From assembly GCF_007753095.1 (NCBI RefSeq), contig NZ_CP036348.1, positions 744,001 through 808,000 of the forward strand: a DNA stretch of 64,000 nt, written 5' to 3'. Below the pieces are notes generated by a model. It saw only the letters and a program-made list of their open reading frames with translations, searched no databases and was not told the DNA's origin. The position numbers were made by a program, and so were the translations under genes. Positions within the stretch are counted from its first letter, which is position 1. Every line of letters begins with the position of its first letter. Positions 39,823 to 48,645 of the stretch are shown here, one piece after another. The stretch is from Rosistilla carotiformis (lineage in GTDB: Bacteria; Planctomycetota; Planctomycetia; Pirellulales; Pirellulaceae).

Positions 39823-40076
39823 CGTAGTGGATCTTGTTAAAAGATCCTTCGAGGACTTTCAATTATCCCGGCAGGGATCGAAGCAACTAACCGTAGGTAA
39901 GCGTAACGCCACCTACGGTTTTTGCGTTATTCATGTTTCACGTCGTTGACCGCCGAAGGTGGTCAACGTTGTCCGATGGTGTTCGCGTGCGTTCCACCAC
40001 CGGCTGATCGCTGCAACGGCTTCGGCGTGTTTGCGGCTGATGTGCGCTTGAAGGATCTTTAACAAGAGCCACTACG
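39823..40076. repeat. Composite element bounded by 27-nt inverted repeats
   Basis: Arms at 39823-39849 and 40050-40076 are inverted copies with one mismatch; the arm starts CGTAGTGG and contains TCTTGTTAAAGATCC. They enclose about 200 bp holding the strong terminator hairpin and a second hairpin (GTTGACC near 39944 with GGTCAAC near 39960). The right arm overlaps the last codons of the gtrA-like gene by five bases. It looks like a non-autonomous repeat or a dispersed terminator cassette; I see no target duplication that would prove transposition. Confidence 0.7.
39888..39922 (+). terminator. Intrinsic terminator after the TAXI gene
   Basis: A perfect 10-bp stem, AACCGTAGGT (39888-39897) with ACCTACGGTT (39910-39919), encloses a 12-nt loop and runs straight into a T tract ending at 39922. 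It lies 86 bp after the TAXI stop. The complementary strand has AA-rich flanks and so could also stop the convergent gtrA cluster less efficiently. Confidence 0.8.
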
Positions 40077-40494
40077 GTTGGGTGGCTGCGCTCGGGCGGC
40101 CGAAGACGAACCGGTTGTAGAACAGGAACTTCGCCGCAAAGCCTGCGATCAAGACCGTTGCGGTCGCGATCAGGTAGTGGATCCCCAGCAGGCTGTGCAG
40201 TCCCAAGAAGGCAGCGTATTCCAGGCCGCGAAAGCAGATCGTAGCGGTCAGGAACGAAGCGAGTTGCGTGGCGATCGGTTGGCCGCTGGCTTGGAAAACG
40301 AACCAGCGACAGCAGGCGAAGTTGACGATCAGGATGATCACCAACGAAGCGGCAAACGCCAGTTCGGCGGGCCATACGGCGTGCTGAGTCAGGGCGTGGG
40401 TGATCCCAAGGTTGCCGAGAAAGCTGATGCCGCTGAGGATCATGAACCGGATCGCGCGGCCTGCTCGGGGTGCACTGATGCTTGGCCGGGTCAT
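40072..40494 (-). CDS. GtrA family membrane protein
   Basis: The start at ATG 40494 overlaps the stop of the upstream methyltransferase gene as ATGA, a translational-coupling arrangement. The 140-residue protein has four hydrophobic segments (FMILSGISFLGNLGITHAL, then ELAFAASLVIILIVNFA, and two more) and the GtrA hallmark FLFYNRFVFG near the C-terminus. GtrA proteins are thought to flip lipid-linked sugars across the membrane. It is the last gene of a minus-strand cluster with two methyltransferases and a GT2 enzyme, which fits a role in decorating a surface glycan or lipid. Confidence 0.9.
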   Translation of the reverse strand: MTRPSISAPRAGRAIRFMILSGISFLGNLGITHALTQHAVWPAELAFAASLVIILIVNFACCRWFVFQASGQPIATQLASFLTATICFRGLEYAAFLGLHSLLGIHYLIATATVLIAGFAAKFLFYNRFVFGRPSAATQP

Positions 40495-41387
40495 TCCGCA
40501 GGCGTCCGCGAGGGCTGAGGCGTCGATTGCCGATCTGTCGGCTTTTGTCCGGCGACGATCACGTTCCAAGTCAGCGGAGTCAGCAGCCGTCCGGCGATCG
40601 CTTCGATTCCACGATCAAGACCGCAGGCGATCCGCGATGCGGGAGCGGTCAGCCATGATGGATTCATCGGGACTTCGGCAAACGGTGTCGATAGCAGTCC
40701 TTGCGGTCGTTGGCGAAGCGACGTCAGGCCGGCGTCGGCGAAGCAGTTTTCCATCTCTCGGCCTGTCAATTCCAGTTGCTCGTCGGAGTAGCTGGCGTCG
40801 AACTGTTTTCTCAACCGGCGAGCGATTCCAACGATTGGATTGCTCGGTTGCGGTTCGTTCACTACCAGCCAACCATCCGGTGACAGCAGCGACACCAAGT
40901 TCTCGACAACTTCGTCCATCTGATCCATGTGATGCAGGACACCGATCATGAAGATGATGTCAAACGGTTCGTCGGTTTTCAGATCGCGAGCGTTTGTCGT
41001 AGCGAAGGTCGCTCGATCGGTTTGCCGCTCGGCGCGAGCCAGGTCGATCAGCATCTCGGAGTAGTCGATGCCCAGGTAGCACGCGTAATCGGCGGGGAGA
41101 TAATCGACCGAATATCCGGCACCGCAGCCGACTTCCAGAATGCGTTTGCCGTGCAATGAGGTTTGCGGGAGTGCTCGCATCGTTTGCAGCAACCGCAGGC
41201 GACGCGCGGGGCGGACCGAGGGGGAGCGATCTTTGGCCGCGTATTTTTCAGCGATCGTGTCGAACAACGCACGGTCGCGGGACTCTAGGCTCGTCTCGCT
41301 TTCCCCCGGAGGATCGCTTGTTGCAATCGTCGCTGGAACGATGGGCATCGGGGTGGCAAAGGTATAGTTGTTGGTGGTCGTTGACAT
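40491..41387 (-). CDS. Class I SAM-dependent methyltransferase
   Basis: This 298-residue protein has motif I LEVGCGAGYSVDYLP near residue 83, an acidic GIDYSEMLIDLA motif II, and FDIIFMIGVLHHMDQ at motif IV, typical of the UbiE/COQ5-like group. The N-terminal ~35 residues are probably disordered. The substrate is unknown. The stop overlaps the start of the gtrA gene by four bases, and a second methyltransferase lies 57 bp upstream; together with the GT2 enzyme this suggests methylation of a lipid or sugar precursor. A shift of composition or frame is not seen. Confidence 0.9.
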   Translation of the reverse strand: MSTTTNNYTFATPMPIVPATIATSDPPGESETSLESRDRALFDTIAEKYAAKDRSPSVRPARRLRLLQTMRALPQTSLHGKRILEVGCGAGYSVDYLPADYACYLGIDYSEMLIDLARAERQTDRATFATTNARDLKTDEPFDIIFMIGVLHHMDQMDEVVENLVSLLSPDGWLVVNEPQPSNPIVGIARRLRKQFDASYSDEQLELTGREMENCFADAGLTSLRQRPQGLLSTPFAEVPMNPSWLTAPASRIACGLDRGIEAIAGRLLTPLTWNVIVAGQKPTDRQSTPQPSRTPAE

Positions 41388-41444
41388 GTCGCGAGTTGGG
41401 TTGTGGAGGTGGTTGTGTTGGTCGATTCCGTTGTCGCGGCGGAT

Positions 41445-42212
41445 TCAATCAATGCGTTTCGCGACCAGGACGGCCGACTGGCCGATCGGCGGACCGACGA
41501 TCCGATCGATGCGTTGCATCCATGGCATCGCCTTGCGAATCATTGTCAATTGCCAAGGGCTGAAGGTCCGCGATAGGTTCGCCTGACGCTTTTGCACACG
41601 ACTTTTGAACCAATAGGGAAGGACGCCAAAGGCGTTCATCCAACGGACGCTCAACGGTTCCCATCCGGCTTGTTTCGCTTTGTCGCGAAGTTCCTGAAGT
41701 GCATAGCGACGGAAGTGCCCCGACGCGGTGTCGACGCTTCCGTAGAGCCACTTCACGGCGGGGACTTTGATCAGCAGATGGGCATCGGGCTGCGCGATCG
41801 AATGAAAGCGACGCAATAGTTGCACGTCGTCTTCGATGTGTTCGAGAACATCCAGGCAGACGATTGTGTCGATTTTGCGATCGGTGATGGTTGTGAAGTC
41901 GGAATCGAGATCCAGCTGAATCGGTTCGACTGAGGGCTTGTTCGCAAAGCGGCTGCGTAATTCCTGGACGTTTTGTGGGCTGAGGTCAGCGGCCAGCACG
42001 TATTGGGCTTGTTCAGCAAGCAACGCGGTGCCGTTGCCGATCCCACATCCGGCGTCCAAGACGCGGTTGCCGATCCATGGACGCAACAGGTCGATCGACC
42101 ATGCGTAATAGGCGTCGAGAGTCTTCATCCGCTGCAGCGCTTCGAGGTGTTCGCCTTCGAGCGGCAGCTTCGATTCGATCGTCGCGACATCAATTTCGTG
42201 AACAGCCGACAT
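41445..42212 (-). CDS. Class I SAM-dependent methyltransferase
   Basis: The 255-residue protein has motif I VLDAGCGIGNGTALLA near residue 53, then AADLSPQNVQEL and TIVCLDVLEHIEDDVQLL, the Methyltransf_11/23 type often seen in glycan clusters. A GHFRRYALQELRDKA block near residue 168 is common in enzymes encoded next to dolichol-phosphate-mannose-synthase-like GT2 genes. It follows that gene by 102 bp on the same strand. It is unlike its neighbour at 40491 outside the SAM-binding core, so the pair is not a recent duplication. Confidence 0.9.
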   Translation of the reverse strand: MSAVHEIDVATIESKLPLEGEHLEALQRMKTLDAYYAWSIDLLRPWIGNRVLDAGCGIGNGTALLAEQAQYVLAADLSPQNVQELRSRFANKPSVEPIQLDLDSDFTTITDRKIDTIVCLDVLEHIEDDVQLLRRFHSIAQPDAHLLIKVPAVKWLYGSVDTASGHFRRYALQELRDKAKQAGWEPLSVRWMNAFGVLPYWFKSRVQKRQANLSRTFSPWQLTMIRKAMPWMQRIDRIVGPPIGQSAVLVAKRID

Positions 42213-42314
42213 GGCAACGGTTCCATTGGTTGTGGAAGGGAGGAACCGGTTGGGTTCCCGCTGAGTGCGATTGCAGCGGAGATGGGGATTCTAGCGGCGG
42301 TCGGCTAGTCGTCG

Positions 42315-43277
42315 TCAATGGCTCCGCTTGTCGATCATATCGGCCAGAAGTGCGAAAAACGTTGTGTTCATTCCAAACAGCAACAGCATCAACGTCTTCT
42401 CGGTCAGATCGCCTAGGAAGAATACGTCATAACCGAGCGAGATGGTGAATCCGGCGAGCATTAACGCGCAGAACGGTCCCAGCACGCGCAGCGGTGCGAA
42501 ATACATCCCCATCCGCATGATCAATTGCACAAATCGCAGCGTGTCGCGGATCGGTTTGATCTTCGATTTGCCGATCCGATGTGCGTAACTGATCGGTTCG
42601 TAATGAACGCTGTGCCCGTTGGTCATGAAGGCCAACGTGCTGGTTGTGGTGAAGCTGAAGCCGTCGGAGTACATGTGGATGAACTTCTCCGCCGTCTCCT
42701 TTTTGAAGACGCGCAAACCCGAGTTCAGGTCGGGGATCTTGCGGTTGGCGATCCACGACGCGTATCCCTTCAAGAAAAATTTGGGGATGCTGCGGATCTT
42801 GGAGTAGTGGACGTCTTTGCCGGTTCGCGAGCCGACGACCATGTCGTAGTTCTCGGCGAGTTTCACGAGTTCGCCGATCCGTTGGTTCGGATAGGTTCCG
42901 TCGGCGTCGGTGATCACGATCAGCGGAGCCGACGCGTGGCGGATCCCCGTTTTTAGGGCCGCACCGTAGCCGCGGTTTTCGGGGTGCGTGATCACGACGA
43001 TGTCGCGATGCGTTTGTTTGATCTGTTGCAGCTTTTCCGCCGTGCCGTCAGTCGATCCGTCGTCGACGACGATCATCTCGACGCGTTGCGGGCCGATCAG
43101 CATGTGCCGCAGCTGGACGATCGCATCGGGCAACGCACCCGCTTCGTTGTAGCAGGGGACGATCACCGAGTAGTGCGGTCGCTGTGGCGGCAGTGATTCT
43201 TCGGTCGCTCCCCCCTGCTCTACCTCTTGCGTGATCAGCGTCGTCAGGAATTCGGGGAACGTCGGTTCGGTTTGCAT
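42315..43277 (-). CDS. Family 2 glycosyltransferase, dolichol-phosphate-mannose-synthase-like
   Basis: This 320-residue protein starts its GT-A domain at YSVIVPCYNEAGALPDAI and has the nucleotide-sugar acidic residues in VVDDGSTDGTAEKL and ITDADGTYPNQR, then VVGSRTGKDVHYSKIRSIPK and IPDLNSGLRVFKKE. After the catalytic domain two hydrophobic segments (LGPFCALMLAGFTISLGYD, LMLLLFGMNTTFFALLAD) anchor it to the membrane. Such enzymes transfer a sugar from a nucleotide donor to polyprenyl phosphate. It heads the cluster of two methyltransferases and GtrA, forming a likely lipid-linked-sugar pathway. Confidence 0.92.
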   Translation of the reverse strand: MQTEPTFPEFLTTLITQEVEQGGATEESLPPQRPHYSVIVPCYNEAGALPDAIVQLRHMLIGPQRVEMIVVDDGSTDGTAEKLQQIKQTHRDIVVITHPENRGYGAALKTGIRHASAPLIVITDADGTYPNQRIGELVKLAENYDMVVGSRTGKDVHYSKIRSIPKFFLKGYASWIANRKIPDLNSGLRVFKKETAEKFIHMYSDGFSFTTTSTLAFMTNGHSVHYEPISYAHRIGKSKIKPIRDTLRFVQLIMRMGMYFAPLRVLGPFCALMLAGFTISLGYDVFFLGDLTEKTLMLLLFGMNTTFFALLADMIDKRSH

Positions 43278-43481
43278 CGCGTTGGCAACCCAATGGAGTC
43301 ATCGGACGGTTTGGCGGCAAGCGGCATTGCTTTTTTGATGTGCCGCGCCGGTGGCTGCTGCAAAAAAGCAGGGCCTAGTCTGTCCATACAACTTCCGCAT
43401 GGGTGAATGCAAGTTCATCCTGGGGTGATAGCAATTACGAGCACGACGCGCCAGCGAGTGTTGTTGTGGGATGCGATTCCC

Positions 43482-46400
43482 TTACGCTTCGTCGGTCGGT
43501 GGGGGCTCGGGCGTGGGGCTGGCCAGGACGTAGTAAAAGACGGGAGTCAGGAAGATCCCGAAGAAGGTCACGCCCAACATTCCCGAGAAGACGGCGATGC
43601 CAAGCGTTGATCGCATCTCCGCTCCAGCACCGCTGGCCAGGGCCAATGGGACAACGCCCAGGATAAAGGCGAGCGAGGTCATGATGATCGGCCGCAAACG
43701 CAGACGGCACGCTTGGATCGTGGCGTCGAATTTACTCAATCCCGCCATCTGCTGCTCCTTGGCAAATTCAACGATCAAGATCGCGTTTTTACTAGCCAGA
43801 CCGACCAAGACGATAAACCCAATCTGAACAAAGATGTTGATGTCGCGGCCGGTCAGCGCGATTCCGATCACTGCACACAGCAAACACATCGGGACGACCA
43901 ACACAACGGCCAGCGGCAGCTTCAGGCTCTCGTATTGAGCCGCGAGGACCAGGAAGACGAGGACGACGGCGAGGGCAAAGACGATTAGCGCCGTGTTGCC
44001 CGCTTGGATCTGCAGGAAGGTGAGTTCGGTCCACTGGGTGTCGAAGCCAAACGGCAGGGTCTCGGCGACCACTTTCTCGACGATCTTGATCGTATCGCCG
44101 GAGCTGACGCCTGGCATCGCGACGCCATTGATCGCGGTGGCGGTGAAACCGTTGTAACGCATCACGGCGGCGGGGCCGGTCGTGTCTTCGACGCGAACCA
44201 GCGTTCCCAGCGGCACCATTTGTCCCGACTGGCTGCGAACGTACAGTTGCGTGATTTGGTCGGGAGTCAATCGGTACAGCGGATCGGCTTGCAGATTGAC
44301 CTGCCAGGTTCGGCCGAAGGCGTTGAAGTCGTTGACATAATATCCGCCCAGATAGGTCTGCAGCGTCGTGAAGACTTCGCTGAGCGAGACGTTCATCGAT
44401 TTACACTTTTCGCGATCGACGTCGATAAACATCTGCGGCGTGTTGGCCCGGAAGCCGCTTCGCATGCCGAGGATCGTCGGCTCGCTGGAGCCTTTCATCG
44501 ACAGCTGGGTCGTCGCTTTCTCCAGTTCGGTCAGCCCTAGTTGGCCGATATCGCGGACGATGATTTTGAAACCGCCGCCGCTGCCCAAGCCGTCGACTGG
44601 CGGCGGTCCAAAGACCGAAACGCGGGCGTCGAGAATTTCGGTGGCGGCGAGCTTGCGGATCCGAGTCGCGATCTGTTCGGAATAGAGCGACGCTCCCTCG
44701 CGATCGTGGAACGGATCCAGCAGGACGAAGATCGACGCGAAGTTCGATCCCACGGCATTCTGGACGATCGATTGGCCGACAATTTCCAGCGTATGGTTGA
44801 TCCCCGCCAGACCTTCGGTCTCTTCGCCCGGAACCTCACCTTCCGCATGCGACTCTTTCCCCGTCTTGTCAGCCTGCACCCGCTGGCTCAGTAGTTCACT
44901 GTTGCCGCTACGTTCACCGAGCATGATGCGGCTGAGTTGCTTCACGACTTCTTCGCTGCGTTCCAGCGAAGCGGAATCGGGCAGTTGCACGTCGACAAGC
45001 AGATAGCCTTTGTCCTGAGCCGGAACAAAGCCGGTGGGAACCGTGGTCATCCCTTTATAGGTTCCCCACAGCAGGCCGGCGTAGACGACCAGCACCACGA
45101 CCGAAAGTCGCAGCAGCCAACCGGCGGACCGAGCGTAAGCGTCGGACATGGTGCCGAAGAAACGGTTGAACAGGTCGAAGAACCATCCGAACAGGAAATT
45201 GAGCACGCGGGTCAGCGGATCTCGCTGTTCCGATTTAGGACGCAGCAGCAAAGCGCTCAACGCGGGGCTGAGGGTCAGCGAGTTGATGGCGCTGAAGAAG
45301 GTGGACACAGCGATCGTCGCGGCGAACTGCTGAAAGAACTGGCCGGTGATTCCCGTGATGAACAGGCAAGGGATGAAGACGCACATCAGAACCAACGAGA
45401 TCGCGATGATCGGCGTCGTCACCTCGTGCATCGCTTGTTGAGCCGCTTCGACCGGCGTCGCGCCATGCTCCAGCTTGTGTTCGATCGCTTCGACGACCAC
45501 GATCGCATCGTCGACCACGATTCCAATCGCGAGGACCAGTCCGAACAGGGAGAGGTTGTTGAGGCTGAATCCAATGCCGGCCATGACGGCAAAGGTACCG
45601 ATGATCGCGACTGGAACGGCGATCAGCGGAATGATCGCCGCTCGCCACGATTGCAGGAACAGCATCACAACGACGGCGACCAACAGGATCGCATCGCGCA
45701 GCGACTTGAAGACTTCGAAGATCGATTCGGAGATAAAGGGAGTCGTGTCGTAGCTGATCGAATATTCGATGCCCGCCGGGAACCGCTGGCGCAATTCATT
45801 CATCTTGGCGCGGACGGCGTCGGCGGTGTCCAACGCGTTGGATCCCGGCAGTTGATAGATCATCAGTCCCGATGCCGGCACGCCATCGAGATTACACATC
45901 GTGTCTTCGAAGCCGGCGCCAAAGTCGATTCCGCCGAACTGCTTGCCGCTGTCGTCGGTTCGTCTGTCGGTGACGACATCGCTAAGTCGGACGATCTGGC
46001 CGTCCTCGCCCGTCTTGATTACGATCGCTGAAAACTGTTCCGGCGACGTGAGCCGCCCCAGCGTCTTTAATGTGTATTGAAAGTCCAGGCCTTGGGGGAC
46101 CGGCGGCCGTCCCAGGGATCCAGCGGCAACTTGCACGTTCTGTTCTTGCAGCGCTGAGATCACGTCTCTGGCCGTCAAACCTAAGACCGTCATGCGGCTG
46201 GGATCTAGCCAGACTCGCATGCTGTAATCGCGTTGGCCGATGATCGTGATGTTGCCGACGCCGTTGATCCGGGCCAGTTCATCTTTGATCCGGATCGTGG
46301 CGTAGTTGCTCAGATACAACTGGTCTCGCGACTGGTCGGGCGAAAACAGGTTCACCGCAAGCAGCGCGTTGGAGGAGGCTTTCACCACCGAAACGCCGTT

Positions 46401-46772
46401 GCTTTTGACCTCGGCCGGCAGGACGGGAGTGGCCAGGTTGACGCGGTTCTGCACCAACACCTGAGCCATGTCGAGATCGGTGCCGACGGCAAACGTGACG
46501 GTCAACGAGTAGCCGCCATCGTTGGTCGATTGGCTGGACATATACAGCATGTTTTCGACGCCGGTCACCTGCTGCTCGATCGGCGCGGCGACGGTATCGG
46601 CCACAACTTCGCTGCTCGCTCCCGGGTATTTCGTCGTCACCAAAACCGATGGCGGTGTAATCTCGGGGTATTGAGCAATCGGCAGCGTCCAGACGAAGAT
46701 GCTGCCCGCCAAGACGATCAGGACCGAGATGACACAGGCGAAGATGGGGCGCGTGATGAAAAATTGCGACAT
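43482..46772 (-). CDS. RND efflux transporter permease (HAE1, AcrB/MexF-like)
   Basis: This 1096-residue inner-membrane protein begins SQFFITRPIFACVISVLIVL (first transmembrane helix). It has the family blocks IAQYPEITPPSVLVTTKYPGAS (shortened: PEITPPSV), GIVVDDAIVVVEAIEHKLE with the proton-relay Asp pair in TM4, and GLASKNAILIVEFAKE with the TM10 lysine. Two large periplasmic loops are present. An unusual acidic insert (ESHAEGEVPGEETEGLAG) lies in the second periplasmic loop. It exports hydrophobic compounds using proton motive force. The adaptor gene lies upstream with a 53-bp gap; no outer-membrane channel gene follows, so TolC-like function must come from elsewhere. Confidence 0.96.
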   Translation of the reverse strand: MSQFFITRPIFACVISVLIVLAGSIFVWTLPIAQYPEITPPSVLVTTKYPGASSEVVADTVAAPIEQQVTGVENMLYMSSQSTNDGGYSLTVTFAVGTDLDMAQVLVQNRVNLATPVLPAEVKSNGVSVVKASSNALLAVNLFSPDQSRDQLYLSNYATIRIKDELARINGVGNITIIGQRDYSMRVWLDPSRMTVLGLTARDVISALQEQNVQVAAGSLGRPPVPQGLDFQYTLKTLGRLTSPEQFSAIVIKTGEDGQIVRLSDVVTDRRTDDSGKQFGGIDFGAGFEDTMCNLDGVPASGLMIYQLPGSNALDTADAVRAKMNELRQRFPAGIEYSISYDTTPFISESIFEVFKSLRDAILLVAVVVMLFLQSWRAAIIPLIAVPVAIIGTFAVMAGIGFSLNNLSLFGLVLAIGIVVDDAIVVVEAIEHKLEHGATPVEAAQQAMHEVTTPIIAISLVLMCVFIPCLFITGITGQFFQQFAATIAVSTFFSAINSLTLSPALSALLLRPKSEQRDPLTRVLNFLFGWFFDLFNRFFGTMSDAYARSAGWLLRLSVVVLVVYAGLLWGTYKGMTTVPTGFVPAQDKGYLLVDVQLPDSASLERSEEVVKQLSRIMLGERSGNSELLSQRVQADKTGKESHAEGEVPGEETEGLAGINHTLEIVGQSIVQNAVGSNFASIFVLLDPFHDREGASLYSEQIATRIRKLAATEILDARVSVFGPPPVDGLGSGGGFKIIVRDIGQLGLTELEKATTQLSMKGSSEPTILGMRSGFRANTPQMFIDVDREKCKSMNVSLSEVFTTLQTYLGGYYVNDFNAFGRTWQVNLQADPLYRLTPDQITQLYVRSQSGQMVPLGTLVRVEDTTGPAAVMRYNGFTATAINGVAMPGVSSGDTIKIVEKVVAETLPFGFDTQWTELTFLQIQAGNTALIVFALAVVLVFLVLAAQYESLKLPLAVVLVVPMCLLCAVIGIALTGRDINIFVQIGFIVLVGLASKNAILIVEFAKEQQMAGLSKFDATIQACRLRLRPIIMTSLAFILGVVPLALASGAGAEMRSTLGIAVFSGMLGVTFFGIFLTPVFYYVLASPTPEPPPTDEA

Positions 46773-46825
46773 CGAGTTCTAGCCGTACAGAGTTTGGGTG
46801 GGAGCGGATCGTAACAACCGGGACG

Positions 46826-47989
46826 CTATTTCGCCTGCGGTGTTGGATCGACGGTCATGCCGGGTTGGATCAATTGCAGTCCCGCGACCACGACCGATTC
46901 GTTGGGCTTGATTCCCGATAGCACGACGCGCTGGTTTCCCTTGCGGTCCCCCAGCGTCACCGTCCGGTGTTCGACTTTGTTTTCCGAATTCACGACGTAG
47001 ACAAAGTTGGTCGCTTGGTCGGTTCCAACCGCGGTGTCGTGAATCAGGATCGCATCGTGGGGATCCGAAACTGGAATCTTCACGCGGACAAACATCCCCG
47101 GTTTAAGCAAACCGTCTTTGTTGGGGAACAGTCCCCGCAGCTGCGACGTGCCTGTCTGTTGGTCGATCTTGATCTCGGCGTAGTCCAGCACACCCTCGTG
47201 CGGGAAGTCGTTTTCGTCTTGCAGTTGCAAGTAGCACGGAATCTTCAAGTCCGCCAATGTGTTGGCCTCCTTGAATCCGTCGCCACCCATTTCGCGTTGG
47301 CGACGCATGACGCGCAAGCGAACGTTTTCATCGATGTTGACGACGGCTTTGATCGGTTGATCGCTGACGACTGTCGTCAAATGCGTCCCGCCAACGAAGC
47401 CGCCGGTGACGTAGTTGCCATCGTCCAGCAAAGCGCGGTCGACGCGGCCGGTGATCGGCGACGTGATTTTTGTGTAGCCGACGTCTAGCTTGACGCGGGC
47501 GGCATCCGCATTGGCCGCCTTCAGCTGGGCTTGGGCTTCGGCAACCGTGGCTTGATCCTGATCGTATTCCTCGCGCGAGACCGCGTTGTTGGCCAGCAGT
47601 TCTTTCGAACGCCCGAACGTCTTCTCTGCCACGTCCAGTTTGGCTTGGGCGACGTCGATTTGAGCCAACGCTTGGTTGTAGATCGCGTCGTATTCGTCCG
47701 GTTCGATCGTGAACAGCAAGTCTCCTTCTTTGACTCGCTGGCCGTCTTCGAAATGAGTCGACCGCAGGAATCCCGAAACTCGCGACTGGATGTTGACGCT
47801 TTTATCAGCAGCCAGCCGCCCGACCAATTCGACATAATCGGTGACGGAAGTTTCTTCGGCCGCCATGACGGTCACTTTCTGCACCGGGCGTTCCGAGGCG
47901 GATGGTTGGCTGGCTGAGTCGCCGCATCCGACGGCGAGACAACAAACCAGAGCAACCCCAAGGGCTGGGTACGAGTAGCTATGGAGCAT
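46826..47989 (-). CDS. RND efflux periplasmic adaptor subunit
   Basis: The 387-residue product has an N-terminal lipobox-like stretch (ALVCCLAVGC) with a candidate lipidated Cys near residue 22. The lipoyl-like and hairpin regions follow: VNIQSRVSGFLRSTHFEDGQ, VKEGDLLFTIEPDEYDA, a coiled coil with LAQIDVAQAKLDVAEKTF, then YTKITSPITGRVDRALLDDG and AILIHDTAVGTDQATNFVYV. It links the RND permease to an outer-membrane channel. It is the first gene of the pair and begins just after a 110-bp gap from the ASCH gene. No regulator gene is adjacent. Confidence 0.95.
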   Translation of the reverse strand: MLHSYSYPALGVALVCCLAVGCGDSASQPSASERPVQKVTVMAAEETSVTDYVELVGRLAADKSVNIQSRVSGFLRSTHFEDGQRVKEGDLLFTIEPDEYDAIYNQALAQIDVAQAKLDVAEKTFGRSKELLANNAVSREEYDQDQATVAEAQAQLKAANADAARVKLDVGYTKITSPITGRVDRALLDDGNYVTGGFVGGTHLTTVVSDQPIKAVVNIDENVRLRVMRRQREMGGDGFKEANTLADLKIPCYLQLQDENDFPHEGVLDYAEIKIDQQTGTSQLRGLFPNKDGLLKPGMFVRVKIPVSDPHDAILIHDTAVGTDQATNFVYVVNSENKVEHRTVTLGDRKGNQRVVLSGIKPNESVVVAGLQLIQPGMTVDPTPQAK

Positions 47990-48099
47990 GATTGGACGTT
48001 TCCCCAGAGATCAGCGAAGCGGGTGTCGGACGCAAGGGTGAATGGAATGCTTAACAGGCACGGCGGCGAGATGAAAGACGTACCGCGCCGTTGGCGGTG

Positions 48100-48447
48100 T
48101 TAACCAAATGGTTTGAACCAGACCGGATTCGCGCGATTCTCCGGCTTACGTAAAGTCGTGGCGCGTTGAGGGCGGCGGAGATACCACTCTCCGCCATTGG
48201 AATCGTGCAGCTCCACCGTCCCCACAATCACACCTCTCGGCAGATCATCGCAGGCGACATCGGTGATTCCGTAATCGTCCATCCATTCCGCTTCGTCGTT
48301 AGCGTCGTACCGCCCCAGGGCCGCATAGATATAGATTCGCTCGCGGATCTTGGTCGCGGAGCTGCGGTATTCGATCTGTTTGATGCCACGCATGATCGCT
48401 TCGGCGTGCGGCTGGCGAATGCTGAGTGCTCGTGTCGGTTGGCTCAT
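48100..48447 (-). CDS. ASCH domain-containing protein
   Basis: I start at ATG 48447, preceded by GAGGAG about 10 bases upstream; upstream codons in the open frame look non-coding. The 115-residue protein opens TRALSIRQPHAEAIMRGIKQ with EYRS following, the ASCH/PUA-like fold signature, and continues with RIYIYAALGRYD and LPRGVIVGTVEL. ASCH proteins bind or act on modified nucleosides or RNA; for this one the ligand is unknown. It stands alone between the RND adaptor and the amidohydrolase. The acidic DANDEAEWMDDYG segment is an insert relative to the shortest members. Confidence 0.8.
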   Translation of the reverse strand: MSQPTRALSIRQPHAEAIMRGIKQIEYRSSATKIRERIYIYAALGRYDANDEAEWMDDYGITDVACDDLPRGVIVGTVELHDSNGGEWYLRRPQRATTLRKPENRANPVWFKPFG

Positions 48448-48645
48448 TCCGATTTGTCTCCTCGAACGGTACGGGAGTGTTTGGGTTGGTTCCTCTGGTG
48501 GTAAGTGTAGTGGTTGGATGTGTGGTGTGCTGCTTGGTTGTGAACTACTCGGGCTCTGTTGCGGTTGGCGGTGCGGTGGGAGCGAGCGGCAGCCCGATCG
48601 ACAGCGTCGGAACGCGGTCGTGGATGTCGTCAAACGTGTAAAGAG

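Noticed and set aside
44937-46031. A 364-codon plus-strand ORF opposite the RND permease
   Set aside because: Low-complexity DRD/RRQ-rich shadow of the permease gene.
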